Below, in pieces: positions 8,107 through 17,090 of a stretch of DNA of 64,000 nucleotides. The notes below the pieces were generated by a model, which saw only the letters and a program-made list of their open reading frames with translations, searched no databases and had not been told where the DNA came from. How positions within the stretch are numbered: position 1 is the stretch's first letter; each line of letters starts with the position of its first letter. The position numbers and the translations under genes were made by a program. Source of the DNA: Eubacterium sp. (GTDB lineage: Bacteria > Bacillota > Clostridia > Oscillospirales > Acutalibacteraceae); the NCBI GenBank assembly GCA_015655975.1, contig DVEP01000026.1, forward strand, positions 44,277 through 108,276, given 5' to 3'.

Positions 8107-9851
8107 AAAAAGAAAACAAACTGACTACCGTAAAAAGAATTTTAGGTTATATCAAAGACTATAAATTGCAGAGTTTTTCCGTCTTGTTTTTTTCTGTTTT
8201 AAGCGTAATATCAAGTTTGTATATACCTGTTTTGATAGGCGACGCTATTGATTTAATCGTAGAAAAAGGCAATGTGAATTTTTCAAAAATCACGGAAATT
8301 TTGTTGAAAGTAGTTGTTCTTGTCATAATCGGTGCAGTGTCGCAGTGGATAATGAATGTATCGTCAAATAAAATCACTTTCAGCGTAATAAGAGATATGA
8401 GGCACTCCGCTTTTACAAAACTGAACAAACTGCCTGTCGAATATCTTGACAACCATTCAAGCGGTGAAATTGTTTCTATGATAATTGCAGATATCGACCA
8501 GTTTGCAGACGGTTTGCTTATGGGATTTTCACAGTTTTTTACAGGTGTAATGACTATTGCGGGCACGCTTGTTTTTATGGTAAGTATAAATATTTATCTT
8601 GCGCTTGTTGTTGTCGTCATTACTCCGCTTTCAATTTTCGTTGCTCGGTTTATTGCGAAAAAAACATATAATATGTTTAAATTGCAGTCTCAGTCGAGAG
8701 CAGAGCAAACTGCTTTTGTAAATGAAGTGGTGTCAAATGCTAAGATTGTTAAAACATTAAATCATCAAAAAGAAAATATGCAAAACTTTGATAATATGAA
8801 CGAAAAACTTTCAAAGTATTCGTTAAAAGCAATTTTCTATTCTTCCATTACAAACCCTGCCACAAGGTTTGTTAACGGTGTTGTTTACGCATTTGTCGCT
8901 TTAATAGGCGCTTTGTTGTGCATATCAATGGGCACGGCGTCTTTCAGCGTCGGTATGTTGTCCGCTTTTTTGAGTTATGCAAATCAATATACAAAACCGT
9001 TTAATGAAATAAGTTCTGTCATTACGGAATTGCAGAACGCTTTAGCCTGCGCACAAAGAGTTTTCGACTTGCTTGACGAAAAAGAAATGTCGAACGATTT
9101 TAGTAAAACGGCAGAAAAAGTATCGGGCAAAACAGAGTTTGAAAAAGTGAGTTTTTCTTACGATAAAAGCAAACCGTTTATCGAAGATTTCAATTTAAAA
9201 GTTCAACCCGGTATGCGTGTTGCTATTGTCGGACCTACCGGTTGCGGTAAAACAACCCTCATAAATTTGTTGATGAGATTTTACGATGTTGATAACGGCA
9301 ATATTTTGCTTGACGATATTTCAATTTACGATATAAGCAGAAAAAATCTTCGTTCAAATTTCGGTATGGTACTTCAGGATACCTGGCTGAAAAACGCTAC
9401 CGTAAAGGAAAATATTAAAATGTCAAATCAAAACGCAACAGACGAAGAAGTAGTTGAAGCGGCAAAAGCTGCCCATGCTCATTCTTTTATTAAACGCTTG
9501 CCGAACGGGTACGATACTATGCTCGGAGAAGACGGCTCAAATTTGTCGCAGGGTCAAAAGCAACTGCTTTGTATAGCTCGTATTATGCTGAAACTTCCGT
9601 CTGTTTTGATATTCGATGAAGCAACTTCTTCTATAGATACAAGAACAGAGATAAAAGTGCAAAACGCTTTTGCAAAATTGATGAAAGGCAGAACTTCGTT
9701 TGTTGTCGCTCACAGACTGTCAACCATAAAAGAGGCAGATTTAATATTGGTGATGAAGGACGGAAAGATAATTGAAACAGGTACTCATTTTGAACTTTTG
9801 AACAAAAAAGGTTTTTACTGCGACTTGTACAATTCACAATTTGCCGAATAA
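8103..9851 (+). CDS. ABC exporter half-transporter, catalytic-site subunit
   Basis: The partner of the preceding gene (582 aa), with the same membrane-domain/ATPase layout. Walker A is GPTGCGKTT (about 377-385), Walker B ends LIFDEATSSID with the catalytic Glu, and the switch His is present in VVAHRLST. Its signature is atypical: LSQGQ rather than LSGGQ. Since the signature of one subunit completes the ATP site of the other, the odd signature falls in the same composite site as the degenerate Walker B of the first subunit. This gives one canonical and one degenerate site. The start has an excellent AAGGAGGGTG site. Together the two form a heterodimeric efflux-type transporter in the membrane. 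Confidence 0.93.
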   Translation: MKKENKLTTVKRILGYIKDYKLQSFSVLFFSVLSVISSLYIPVLIGDAIDLIVEKGNVNFSKITEILLKVVVLVIIGAVSQWIMNVSSNKITFSVIRDMRHSAFTKLNKLPVEYLDNHSSGEIVSMIIADIDQFADGLLMGFSQFFTGVMTIAGTLVFMVSINIYLALVVVVITPLSIFVARFIAKKTYNMFKLQSQSRAEQTAFVNEVVSNAKIVKTLNHQKENMQNFDNMNEKLSKYSLKAIFYSSITNPATRFVNGVVYAFVALIGALLCISMGTASFSVGMLSAFLSYANQYTKPFNEISSVITELQNALACAQRVFDLLDEKEMSNDFSKTAEKVSGKTEFEKVSFSYDKSKPFIEDFNLKVQPGMRVAIVGPTGCGKTTLINLLMRFYDVDNGNILLDDISIYDISRKNLRSNFGMVLQDTWLKNATVKENIKMSNQNATDEEVVEAAKAAHAHSFIKRLPNGYDTMLGEDGSNLSQGQKQLLCIARIMLKLPSVLIFDEATSSIDTRTEIKVQNAFAKLMKGRTSFVVAHRLSTIKEADLILVMKDGKIIETGTHFELLNKKGFYCDLYNSQFAE

Positions 9852-9911
9852 TTTAGTAAATGAAAAACTTTTATTGACTTTTTTTATTATTTTTGGTAAG
9901 GTATCTGCGCT

Positions 9912-11276
9912 ATGGAAAATATTTTGAATACAAAAGTTGAGAAAAAGGAATTTTATAAGTCCGTTTTGGCACTTGTTTTGCCTATGGCAATTCAAAATTT
10001 AATAAATTTCGGAGTAAATGCAGCAGATGTAATTATGCTCGGCAAAGTCGGGGAGGTTGCGCTTTCTGCATCTTCGCTCGCAGGTCAGGTGTACTTTGTA
10101 CTGACTTTGTTTGCGTTTGGAATTTCTTCGGGCGCGGCGGTGCTCGCGGCTCAGTATTGGGGAAAAAAAGATACTGAAACTATTGAGAAAATACTCGGCT
10201 ATTCACTAAGGCTCGGCGTTGCAATATCTGTTCTGTTTACTGTTGCGGCACAACTTTTTCCCGAGTCTTTGATGAAAATCTTTACAAGCGAGACGGCTGT
10301 CATTCAAGAGGGTGCGTCGTATTTGAGAATTATCTCAATTTCCTATGTCGTATCCGTTTTTACAATGACATATCTTAATATCATCAGAAGTGCAGAAAAA
10401 GTTGTCGTTTCAATGGTCATTTATTTCATTTCTTTAGTTATAAATGTCGTTTTAAACGCAATTTTTATTTTCGGACTTTTGGGAAGTCCTGCGCTCGGTG
10501 TAAAAGGCGCTGCTATTGCAACTACAATAGCACGATTTACGGAAGTTGTTCTTGTTATAATTTATATTGCTAAAATAAATAAAACGGTTTTGTTTAAGTT
10601 TAAAGACTTTTTTGTAAAAGATAAAGTTTTAGCAAGAGATTTTTATAAGTATTCTGTTCCCGTAATCATAAACGAAGTCATTTGGGGCTTGGGTGTTTCT
10701 GCTATTTCGGCAGTGCTCGGTCATTTGGGCAGCAGTGCAGTTGCGGCAAATTCTGTTGTGCAGGTTGTCAGACAAATTGCTATGGTTGTTGTGTTCGGCA
10801 TTTCAAACGCAACAGCTATAATGATAGGCAAAGTAATCGGGCAGGGCAAAAAAGACTATGCAAAAGTGTATGCTAAAAGATTTCAGATGCTTGCATTGTC
10901 TTTCGGTGCAGTAGGCGCAGTTTTAATCTTGCTTATTTCTCCGCTTATCAGACAGTTTATGACTCTCGGTCCCGAAGCGTCGGGTTATTTGAGAGATATG
11001 CTTTTTGTTCTGTGCTATTTCATTGTTGCGCAGGCTTTCAATACCGTTACCATTGTAGGTATTTTCCGCGGAGGCGGAGATACAAAAGTAGGTCTTGTTA
11101 TAGATGTTACTACTTTGTGGGGGTGCGCTATTTTGTTCGGCGCTTTGGCGGCTTTCGTATTTGACGCACCTGTAATTGTAGTGTTTATGTTGCTTACAAG
11201 CGATGAAATAATTAAAATACCTATGTGTATTGTGCGGTATAAATCGTACAAATGGCTGAACGATGTTACACGATAG
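9912..11276 (+). CDS. MATE-family efflux transporter
   Basis: A 454-residue, roughly 12-helix membrane protein of the MATE (NorM/DinF) family, which exports cationic drugs or metabolites using sodium or proton gradients. Both internal halves are recognisable: LVLPMAIQNLINFGVNAADVIMLGKVGEVALSA early, and the repeat SVPVIINEVIWGLGVSAISAVLGHLGSSAVAANSVV at mid-protein. The C-terminal FRGGGDTKVGLVID is also typical. A weak SD (TAAGG) lies about 10 bases before the ATG. The gap to the ABC genes is only 60 bases with no terminator, so it may be cotranscribed with them. Substrate unknown. Confidence 0.92.
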   Translation: MENILNTKVEKKEFYKSVLALVLPMAIQNLINFGVNAADVIMLGKVGEVALSASSLAGQVYFVLTLFAFGISSGAAVLAAQYWGKKDTETIEKILGYSLRLGVAISVLFTVAAQLFPESLMKIFTSETAVIQEGASYLRIISISYVVSVFTMTYLNIIRSAEKVVVSMVIYFISLVINVVLNAIFIFGLLGSPALGVKGAAIATTIARFTEVVLVIIYIAKINKTVLFKFKDFFVKDKVLARDFYKYSVPVIINEVIWGLGVSAISAVLGHLGSSAVAANSVVQVVRQIAMVVVFGISNATAIMIGKVIGQGKKDYAKVYAKRFQMLALSFGAVGAVLILLISPLIRQFMTLGPEASGYLRDMLFVLCYFIVAQAFNTVTIVGIFRGGGDTKVGLVIDVTTLWGCAILFGALAAFVFDAPVIVVFMLLTSDEIIKIPMCIVRYKSYKWLNDVTR

Positions 11277-11293
11277 ATTTCAATATCAAATTT

Positions 11294-11324
11294 AGACCGA
11301 CTTTTATGTCGGTCTTATTTTTTT
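11294..11324 (+). terminator. Terminator of the exporter/MATE unit
   Basis: AGACCGAC (11294-11301) pairs with GTCGGTCT (11308-11315) around a six-base loop, followed by TATTTTTTT. Confidence 0.85.
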
Positions 11325-11589
11325 GTGAAGATTTTTCATTATATAAATATATTTTTAAGCATAAAAATATATTAAATAATAGACGAAGCGCTTATAAATG
11401 AACGGAATTTTTGCTAAATAGTTATTATTGAACTAAATTTACTGCGTAAACCTATAATTTGTTACAGTGTGTTAATAATCACTAAAAAACTTAAAAAAAT
11501 CATATACCTTTTGTAAATTTTATCTTGAATTTACTATATTATAATGTTATTATTTATATTAATGTCTAATTAAAAGTGAGGAGGATTTT
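11325..11589. promoter_or_regulatory. AT-rich regulatory gap before the GPH symporter
   Basis: No gene is visible here. The gap holds a perfect 12-bp AT hairpin (AATATATTTTTA 11346-11357 with TAAAAATATATT 11362-11373) and an AAGCGCTT palindrome at 11386-11393, the core of CcpA/LacI-type operators. It also holds possible promoter boxes TTGTAA (11511-11516) with TATATT (11535-11540) or TATAAT (11540-11545); spacings are not ideal. A strong GAGGAGGA site ends it. Confidence 0.4.
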
Positions 11590-14169
11590 ATGGCTCAAAA
11601 TTTTAAAGAAAAAGCTATATCAACATTTGAAAATGTCAAATTCCACTGGACCACTCCCTCTAAAGGCTACTATATGCCCTATAAGGAAATAGTAGGTTAC
11701 GCAGGCGGCGGTATCGGTGTTCAGTTCATCGTCTGGATGGCACTTCAAATGATATTGTCAACAACAAACATATTAATCGGTAACACGCTCGGTGTAGGTC
11801 AAACCGATATGTATATTATGTATGTTATTGTTATTTTGGCAAATATCCCGTTGACTGCCATCAGAGCGAACATTATAGATAATACTCGCAATAAACAAGG
11901 TAAATACAGACCATATATTTTACAGATGGGTATCCCTGTTTGTATTATCAACATTCTTTTTGTATGGTTCCCGTACGATAAATTCGGTGCGTTGTTCGGC
12001 GAAGGTACTTTCTTCGGCAAGGACAGAAGCTATGTTGTTATGTGTGCAGTTATTCTCATTCTTAACTTGGCGCAGCACTTCTTCTACTATTTCTTCTACG
12101 ATGCTTACGAAAACCTTATCCATGTTCTTTCTCCTAACTCTCAGGAAAGAGCAAATGTATCTTCTATAAAAGCTGTTATCTATTCTTTGGCTCCTTCAAT
12201 TATGAACATCATAATTCCGATGGTTGCAAAAGCAATAGCAAACGATAATATGTACGATATTCGTGTATATAAGTACACATATCCGCCTATAACAATCATT
12301 TCTTTCTTCTTCCTTTTGTGGACTTATGTCAGCACAAAAGAAAAGATTGTTCAGGCAAAATCTCACTTTATTGAAGTTAAATTTACGGACGCGCTTCGTG
12401 AAGTTGCAAGAAACAAATATTTCTGGATAATTTCACTTGCAGGTTGGCTCGGTTTCTTAGAGAGTGCATTCAGCCAGATATTAGCATATTTGTACAACTA
12501 CGGCGGTTATTGTGATGGTAACCAATTTGCTCTTATTCAGACAATTTACGGTAATGCTTCTCTTTGGGGTATGCTTGCCGCTCCGTTCTGTATTAAAAAA
12601 TGGGGTAAAAAATCAGTTCTTATTGTTACTAATATAATGAATATCATATTCATTGCATTTATGATTCCTGTTCTTGATATGTCTCCGGACGGCGCGCTCA
12701 TTTGGCTTATATTGTCTTGTCTTTGGATGAATGCGTTAATGGGAAGTTTTGCTCATATTCTTAACCCTGCTATTCAAGCAGATATTCGTGACTATCAGCA
12801 ATATGTATCAGGTGAGCGTATCGACGGAATGTTCTCTGCTGTCGGCGCTATAGGTGCAGTTATTACACTTATCACATCCAGCGTGCTTCCTATCATCAAC
12901 GAACACTACGGAATCAATATGGATAAAGCAACTCAGGTTGTAAACGAACTTCAATACAGCGATAAATTGATGCATAACGGTGAGTCGATAGGTCAGGCTA
13001 TTCAAACAGCTATTGACGGTGCAGGCGGTAAGATTACTGCATATTTCTCACTTTACGACCCGACAACTTTACATAACCTTCTTAAAATTCTTATCGTTGT
13101 TTCAATTATAGGCGCTACAATAAATGTTGTTCCGTATTTTTGGTATGACCTTTCGGAAATCAAACAAAGAGCAATCGTTGCAGTTCTCAAAATCAGAGCT
13201 TTGTTTGAAGACTTCGGCAACGGTGTACTCAACGACAAAGACCTTGTTGAAACTATCGAAATTATCGACTCTGCAAGTGAACATTGCAATGCAGAAAAAA
13301 GAAAAATCGACAAAAACATCGTTAAAAAAGCAAAAGCTGAAAAGTATGTTGACAAAGACGCTAAAAAGGCTGCCGTTAAAGCTGCTAAAAAACAGTATAA
13401 CGACGATATTGAATTCAACAAACAAATCGACATTGCTAAATTTGTAATGAAAGAAATTCACAAGTTTGAAACACCTCACGGCATTAAAATGCTTGAAGAA
13501 TCTTCAATCATTTATACAAGCGGTGTAGAAGCTTTGAAAAAAGAAGACATTTCTTTCTTGAGACAAAAAGTTCGTGAAACAAAGCGTTTGCCTAAGAATA
13601 CTTACGAAGAAAAAGAAATTCGCAAGGAAATTTTGAGATTTTACCGCAACAGAATTACTGCCGCTAAATATATGAAAAAATATTTTGACGGTAAAGATAT
13701 TGCTGTTCCGGATAAAACAAAAATCACAGAATTATTTAATGCTGAAGATGAAAACGAAGCAGCACTTGAAAGCACATACAAGAAATTGTACGAAGCTCAA
13801 AAGGCAAAGGAAAAAGATTCTGTTTTAAAATTAAAGAATGAAATCAAACAATTAAAGAAAAATGCAAAAGATATTGCAGACGCTGAAAAAGTTGAAATCG
13901 CTTCTCAGACAAACTTTAACAGAGCCGCTAAACCGTATCTCGACGCTGAAAAACTCGTAAAACAGGCAGAAAACTACAAGCACTACGATGAAATCAAGTC
14001 AAGATACGACGCTGCAAAAGCTCGTGTTGAAGAAGCTGAAAGACTTGCAGAAGAAAAAGCGAAAGCAGAACGCGAAGAAAAATTGAGAGAAACTGCTGAG
14101 AAAAAAGCTGCAAGAAAAGCAGAAAAAGAAGCTAAAAAGTCAAACAAAGACAACAAGAAAAACAAATAA
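11590..14169 (+). CDS. GPH-family (MelB-like) MFS symporter with long cytoplasmic C-terminal extension
   Basis: An 859-residue protein. Residues about 1-530 form a 12-helix transporter of the glycoside-pentoside-hexuronide:cation symporter family: N-terminal GYAGGGIGVQFIVWMALQMILS, the loop RANIIDNTRNKQGKYRPYILQMG (the conserved D-x6-G-x-x-R/K-P pattern), LSPNSQERANVSSI, and the C-half DIRDYQQYVSGERIDGMFSAVG. Usual family length is 450-500 residues. Here about 320 extra residues follow the last helix. They are highly charged and Lys/Glu/Ala-rich, ending in an alanine-rich coiled-coil-like stretch (AEEKAKAEREEKLRETAEKKA). The tail has no recognisable domain such as the EIIA of LacS. Substrate is unknown, likely a glycoside or sugar acid. 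It is flanked by its own regulatory gap and terminator. Confidence 0.88.
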   Translation: MAQNFKEKAISTFENVKFHWTTPSKGYYMPYKEIVGYAGGGIGVQFIVWMALQMILSTTNILIGNTLGVGQTDMYIMYVIVILANIPLTAIRANIIDNTRNKQGKYRPYILQMGIPVCIINILFVWFPYDKFGALFGEGTFFGKDRSYVVMCAVILILNLAQHFFYYFFYDAYENLIHVLSPNSQERANVSSIKAVIYSLAPSIMNIIIPMVAKAIANDNMYDIRVYKYTYPPITIISFFFLLWTYVSTKEKIVQAKSHFIEVKFTDALREVARNKYFWIISLAGWLGFLESAFSQILAYLYNYGGYCDGNQFALIQTIYGNASLWGMLAAPFCIKKWGKKSVLIVTNIMNIIFIAFMIPVLDMSPDGALIWLILSCLWMNALMGSFAHILNPAIQADIRDYQQYVSGERIDGMFSAVGAIGAVITLITSSVLPIINEHYGINMDKATQVVNELQYSDKLMHNGESIGQAIQTAIDGAGGKITAYFSLYDPTTLHNLLKILIVVSIIGATINVVPYFWYDLSEIKQRAIVAVLKIRALFEDFGNGVLNDKDLVETIEIIDSASEHCNAEKRKIDKNIVKKAKAEKYVDKDAKKAAVKAAKKQYNDDIEFNKQIDIAKFVMKEIHKFETPHGIKMLEESSIIYTSGVEALKKEDISFLRQKVRETKRLPKNTYEEKEIRKEILRFYRNRITAAKYMKKYFDGKDIAVPDKTKITELFNAEDENEAALESTYKKLYEAQKAKEKDSVLKLKNEIKQLKKNAKDIADAEKVEIASQTNFNRAAKPYLDAEKLVKQAENYKHYDEIKSRYDAAKARVEEAERLAEEKAKAEREEKLRETAEKKAARKAEKEAKKSNKDNKKNK

Positions 14170-14177
14170 TAACTCAA

Positions 14178-14209
14178 ATCACCGTTCGTAATCGGACGGT
14201 GATTTTTTT
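14178..14209 (+). terminator. Terminator of the GPH symporter gene
   Basis: ATCACCGT (14178-14185), extended by TCG, pairs with CGG-ACGGTGAT (to 14203) around TAAT. It is followed by TTTTTT. Confidence 0.88.
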
Positions 14210-14219
14210 ATATTTTTAA

Positions 14220-14248
14220 TTGAATTAAAATATTTGATATGATAAAAT
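14220..14248 (+). promoter_or_regulatory. Promoter of ppa
   Basis: TTGAAT (14220-14225) and TAAAAT (14243-14248) with a 17 bp spacer, followed by AAGGAG (14268-14273). Confidence 0.65.
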
Positions 14249-14281
14249 TAAATAGACAATAGATTTTAAGGAGTTTTGTTT

Positions 14282-14809
14282 ATGAATATTTGGCACGATA
14301 TATCACCAAAAAGAATTACACCCGAAAAATTCTATGCAGTAATAGAAATATCAAAGGGCGGAAAGAATAAGTACGAACTTGACAAAGAAACAGGTCTTTT
14401 AAAACTTGACCGTGTTTTGTTTACTTCAACTCACTATCCTGCAAACTACGGTTTCATTCCGAGAACATACGCAAGCGACAACGACCCGCTCGATGTTTTG
14501 GTTTTGTGCAGTGAAAAGATTTTGCCTATGACAATAGTCGAGTGTTTCCCGATTGGTGTTTTGAAAATGATAGACGACGGAGAAGCTGACGAAAAAATCA
14601 TTGCAGTACCTGTAAATGACCCGAACTATAACGAGTATAAAAACATTTCCGATTTGCCTCAGCATAGGTTTGATGAAATCAAACATTTCTTCGAGGTTTA
14701 TAAAACGCTCGAACATAATAAGGTTACAACTGTTTCTACGGTTGACGACAATGTTCATGCAAAAGAAATAATCAAAGCTTGTATGGAAAGATATGATGAG
14801 TGTTTCTGA
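14282..14809 (+). CDS. ppa: Inorganic pyrophosphatase (family I)
   Basis: A 175-residue soluble family I pyrophosphatase, hydrolysing PPi to phosphate and pulling biosynthetic reactions forward. The metal-binding acidic clusters are present: NKYELDKETGLLKLDRVL, YPANYGFIPRTYASDNDPLDVLVL with its paired aspartates, and MIDDGEADEKIIAVP. The ATG at 14282 is chosen because AAGGAG lies 8 bases upstream; an in-frame TTG at 14276 is too close to it. Clostridia more often use family II enzymes, so a family I enzyme is mildly notable. Its 3' end overlaps the CCA-enzyme gene. Confidence 0.93.
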   Translation: MNIWHDISPKRITPEKFYAVIEISKGGKNKYELDKETGLLKLDRVLFTSTHYPANYGFIPRTYASDNDPLDVLVLCSEKILPMTIVECFPIGVLKMIDDGEADEKIIAVPVNDPNYNEYKNISDLPQHRFDEIKHFFEVYKTLEHNKVTTVSTVDDNVHAKEIIKACMERYDECF

Positions 14810-16139
14810 AAAAATATATATACCGAAAAATGCCGAAACGATTATAAATATATTTAACAACAGCGGTTATGAGGCTTATTTAGTCGGCGGCTATGTCCGT
14901 GATTGTTTGCTGAAAAAAGACACAAACGATTGTGATATATGTACTAATGCTTTGCCTGAAAAGTCAGCGGAAATTTTACAGGAAAACGGTATTAAAGTTT
15001 TTGAAACGGGAATAAAACACGGTACAGTTACGGCTGTTTTAAACGGAGAAAATATAGAGATTACCACTTATCGAACAGACGGCGAATATACTGACAACCG
15101 ACATCCTGACAATGTAAATTTTGTTGCAGATTTAAAAAGTGACTTGGCTCGCAGAGATTTTACCGTGAATGCTTTTGCGTACAACGGGACGCTTGTAGAT
15201 TTGTACGACGGTTTAAGCGATTTGAAAAACAGAGTGGTCAGATGTGTCGGAAACCCTGACAAGAGGTTTGAAGAAGATGCGCTCAGAATATTACGCGCCG
15301 TAAGATTTGCTTCTGTTTTAAATTTTGAAATAGAAAAAGAAACTAAAAAATCTGTATTTAAAAATTATCGCTTGCTTAAAAATGTTTCTAAAGAAAGAAT
15401 TTTTTCTGAAATGTCAAAGTTGCTTTTGGGCGAAAATGTTTTCAGTGTTTTGCTTGAATACAGGCAGATTTTTGCATTTTTGTGCAGTGATTTTGAAGCG
15501 TGTTTTGATTTTCCTCAAAAAACGCCATGGCATATTTATGATGTTTATACTCACATTTGCAAAACTGTTGCAAACTCTCCGAATGATTTAATTATAAGGC
15601 TGACAATGTTCTTTCACGACATTGCAAAGCCGCTTTGTGTTTCATACGATGAAAACGGTACGGCTCATTTTTATAAACATCCGTATTACAGTTATAAAAT
15701 TGCAGAAAAGTTTTTTGAAGAATACAAAGTTTCAAATGAAATTAAAAACAGTGTTTGTACGCTTATAAAGTATCATGACGCATATATTTTGCCAAACAAA
15801 AGTTCAGTCAGAAAGTGGTTTTCAAAAATCGGTGTAAATTTGACAAAAAAACTTGTATTTGTAAAATTGGCTGACTTAAAATCTCAAAACTTGGACAGAA
15901 CATCAGTTGAAATAGAAGAAGTTAAAAAAGTTTTCGGCGTAATTGACAGCGTTTTAGAGGATAATGAGTGTTTTAAACTATCACAACTCGCCGTCAACGG
16001 AAATGACTTGATTCGGTTGGGATATTCAGGAAAAGAAATAGGTGTTTTGCTAAACCAACTGCTCGATTTTGTGATACAGGGCGGAAAAAATGACAAGAAT
16101 ATTTTGCTCAAATACTTGTCGGATATTGAAAAAAAATGA
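14796..16139 (+). CDS. cca: CCA tRNA nucleotidyltransferase with HD domain
   Basis: A class II nucleotidyltransferase that builds or repairs the 3' CCA of tRNAs. The N-terminal catalytic motif LVGGYVRDCLLKKDTNDCDI carries the GGxVRD and DxD metal ligands. RRDFTVNAFAYN and EDALRILRAVRFAS complete the head and neck. A metal-dependent phosphohydrolase (HD) motif, FFHDIAKP, with a later His-Asp (KYHDAY), lies in the C-terminal half, as in long clostridial and enterobacterial forms that add phosphatase/phosphodiesterase functions. ATG 14793 and ATG 14796 are alternatives; the second is better spaced from GGAAAG. It overlaps the ppa 3' end. Confidence 0.93.
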   Translation: MSVSEKIYIPKNAETIINIFNNSGYEAYLVGGYVRDCLLKKDTNDCDICTNALPEKSAEILQENGIKVFETGIKHGTVTAVLNGENIEITTYRTDGEYTDNRHPDNVNFVADLKSDLARRDFTVNAFAYNGTLVDLYDGLSDLKNRVVRCVGNPDKRFEEDALRILRAVRFASVLNFEIEKETKKSVFKNYRLLKNVSKERIFSEMSKLLLGENVFSVLLEYRQIFAFLCSDFEACFDFPQKTPWHIYDVYTHICKTVANSPNDLIIRLTMFFHDIAKPLCVSYDENGTAHFYKHPYYSYKIAEKFFEEYKVSNEIKNSVCTLIKYHDAYILPNKSSVRKWFSKIGVNLTKKLVFVKLADLKSQNLDRTSVEIEEVKKVFGVIDSVLEDNECFKLSQLAVNGNDLIRLGYSGKEIGVLLNQLLDFVIQGGKNDKNILLKYLSDIEKK

Positions 16140-16161
16140 GCAGTATGATAAAATATCATAC
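16126..16161 (+). promoter_or_regulatory. Promoter with overlapping dyad operator upstream of the aldolase gene
   Basis: TTGAAA (16126-16131) and TAAAAT (16149-16154) are 17 bp apart. A perfect dyad, GTATGATA (16143-16150) AAA TATCATAC (16154-16161), covers the -10 box, the position expected for a repressor operator. No T-run follows, which argues against a terminator. Confidence 0.5.
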
Positions 16162-16184
16162 AACAAATTATTGGAGAGTTTAAA

Positions 16185-17090
16185 ATGACAGATTTAGAAA
16201 AATTTAAAGGAATATTTACTGCGCTTAATGTTATTTATGATGAAAACGATAATGTTGATTTGGAAAAAATCAAGCAACTTGTAAATGTTTATAAATCTAA
16301 AGGCGTAAAAGGTATCTATGCCTGCGGTTCGACAGGAGAAGGTTTTCTTCTTTCTGTTCAAGAGAGAAAAGATGTTGCAAAAGCAATAGTTGAGGCAGCA
16401 AACGGAGAAATGACCGTCATTGTTCATGTAGGCAGTGCGTCAACTAAAGAAAGCGTTGAACTTGCAAAGCATTGTGAGGAAATCGGCGCAGACGCTGTTT
16501 CGGCAGTTCCTTGCGTGTACTATCATCTTCCTGAGGAGTCTGTTGAACTTCATTGGAACACAATAATTGAGGCAACATCTTTGCCGTTCATCATTTACAA
16601 TATCCCGCAGTTGACTGCGTTCAATTTGAGTCCTGAACTTCTTGCTAAAATGGCAGAAAACCCAAAAGTAATAGGTGTTAAAAACTCTGCAGAACCTGTA
16701 TATCTTATGGAAAGATATAAAACTGCCGTTAAAAAAGATTTCGTTGTTTTCAATGGGTCGGACGAGCAATATCTCGGCGGAAGAATGATGGGTGCAGACG
16801 CAGGTATCGGCGGTACATACGGTTGTATGCCTGAGTTGTTTGTAGCTCTTGATAAAATGATTAATAACGGCGAATACGACAAAGCAAAAGAACTTCAGAC
16901 AAAAATTAACGATTGTATTTTCTCTCTGCTTTCTCACGCTTCGCTTTACGGTGCGGCAAAAGGCGTCATCTCTATCAGATACGGAATTGAATGCGGAAAT
17001 CCGAGAAAACCGTTATTGCCTGTTGATAAAGAAGAAGTAAGATATATCGCCGAAAAAATTGAAAGGTATGTTGGTGAGTTGAATGTCTGA
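16185..17090 (+). CDS. N-acetylneuraminate lyase-like aldolase (DapA/NanA superfamily)
   Basis: A 301-residue (beta/alpha)8 aldolase. GSTGEGFLLS (from residue 48) resembles the GSTGE(A/G)F loop of sialate lyases more than the GTTGES of dihydrodipicolinate synthase. The catalytic Tyr lies in FIIYNIP (Tyr138) and the Schiff-base Lys in VIGVKNSA (Lys166), spaced as in E. coli NanA. Predicted reaction: cleavage of N-acetylneuraminate to ManNAc and pyruvate, or another 2-keto-3-deoxy acid aldol cleavage. No nanE, nanK or sialidase is nearby, so the substrate is inferred from motifs only. It has GGAGAG upstream of ATG and its own promoter. Its stop overlaps the next gene by 8 bases. Confidence 0.82.
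   Translation: MTDLEKFKGIFTALNVIYDENDNVDLEKIKQLVNVYKSKGVKGIYACGSTGEGFLLSVQERKDVAKAIVEAANGEMTVIVHVGSASTKESVELAKHCEEIGADAVSAVPCVYYHLPEESVELHWNTIIEATSLPFIIYNIPQLTAFNLSPELLAKMAENPKVIGVKNSAEPVYLMERYKTAVKKDFVVFNGSDEQYLGGRMMGADAGIGGTYGCMPELFVALDKMINNGEYDKAKELQTKINDCIFSLLSHASLYGAAKGVISIRYGIECGNPRKPLLPVDKEEVRYIAEKIERYVGELNV

Noticed and set aside
9874..9902. Separate promoter for the MATE gene (TTGACT with TAAGGT)
   Set aside because: The -10 matches consensus at only three positions, and it overlaps the ribosome site.
13053..13433. Minus-strand frames opposite the GPH C-terminal tail
   Set aside because: Phe/Ser/Leu-rich shadows produced by the Lys/Glu codons on the other strand; no start signals.
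16143..16161. Terminator after cca
   Set aside because: The 8-bp hairpin has no T-run and coincides with a promoter -10 box, so an operator is a better reading.
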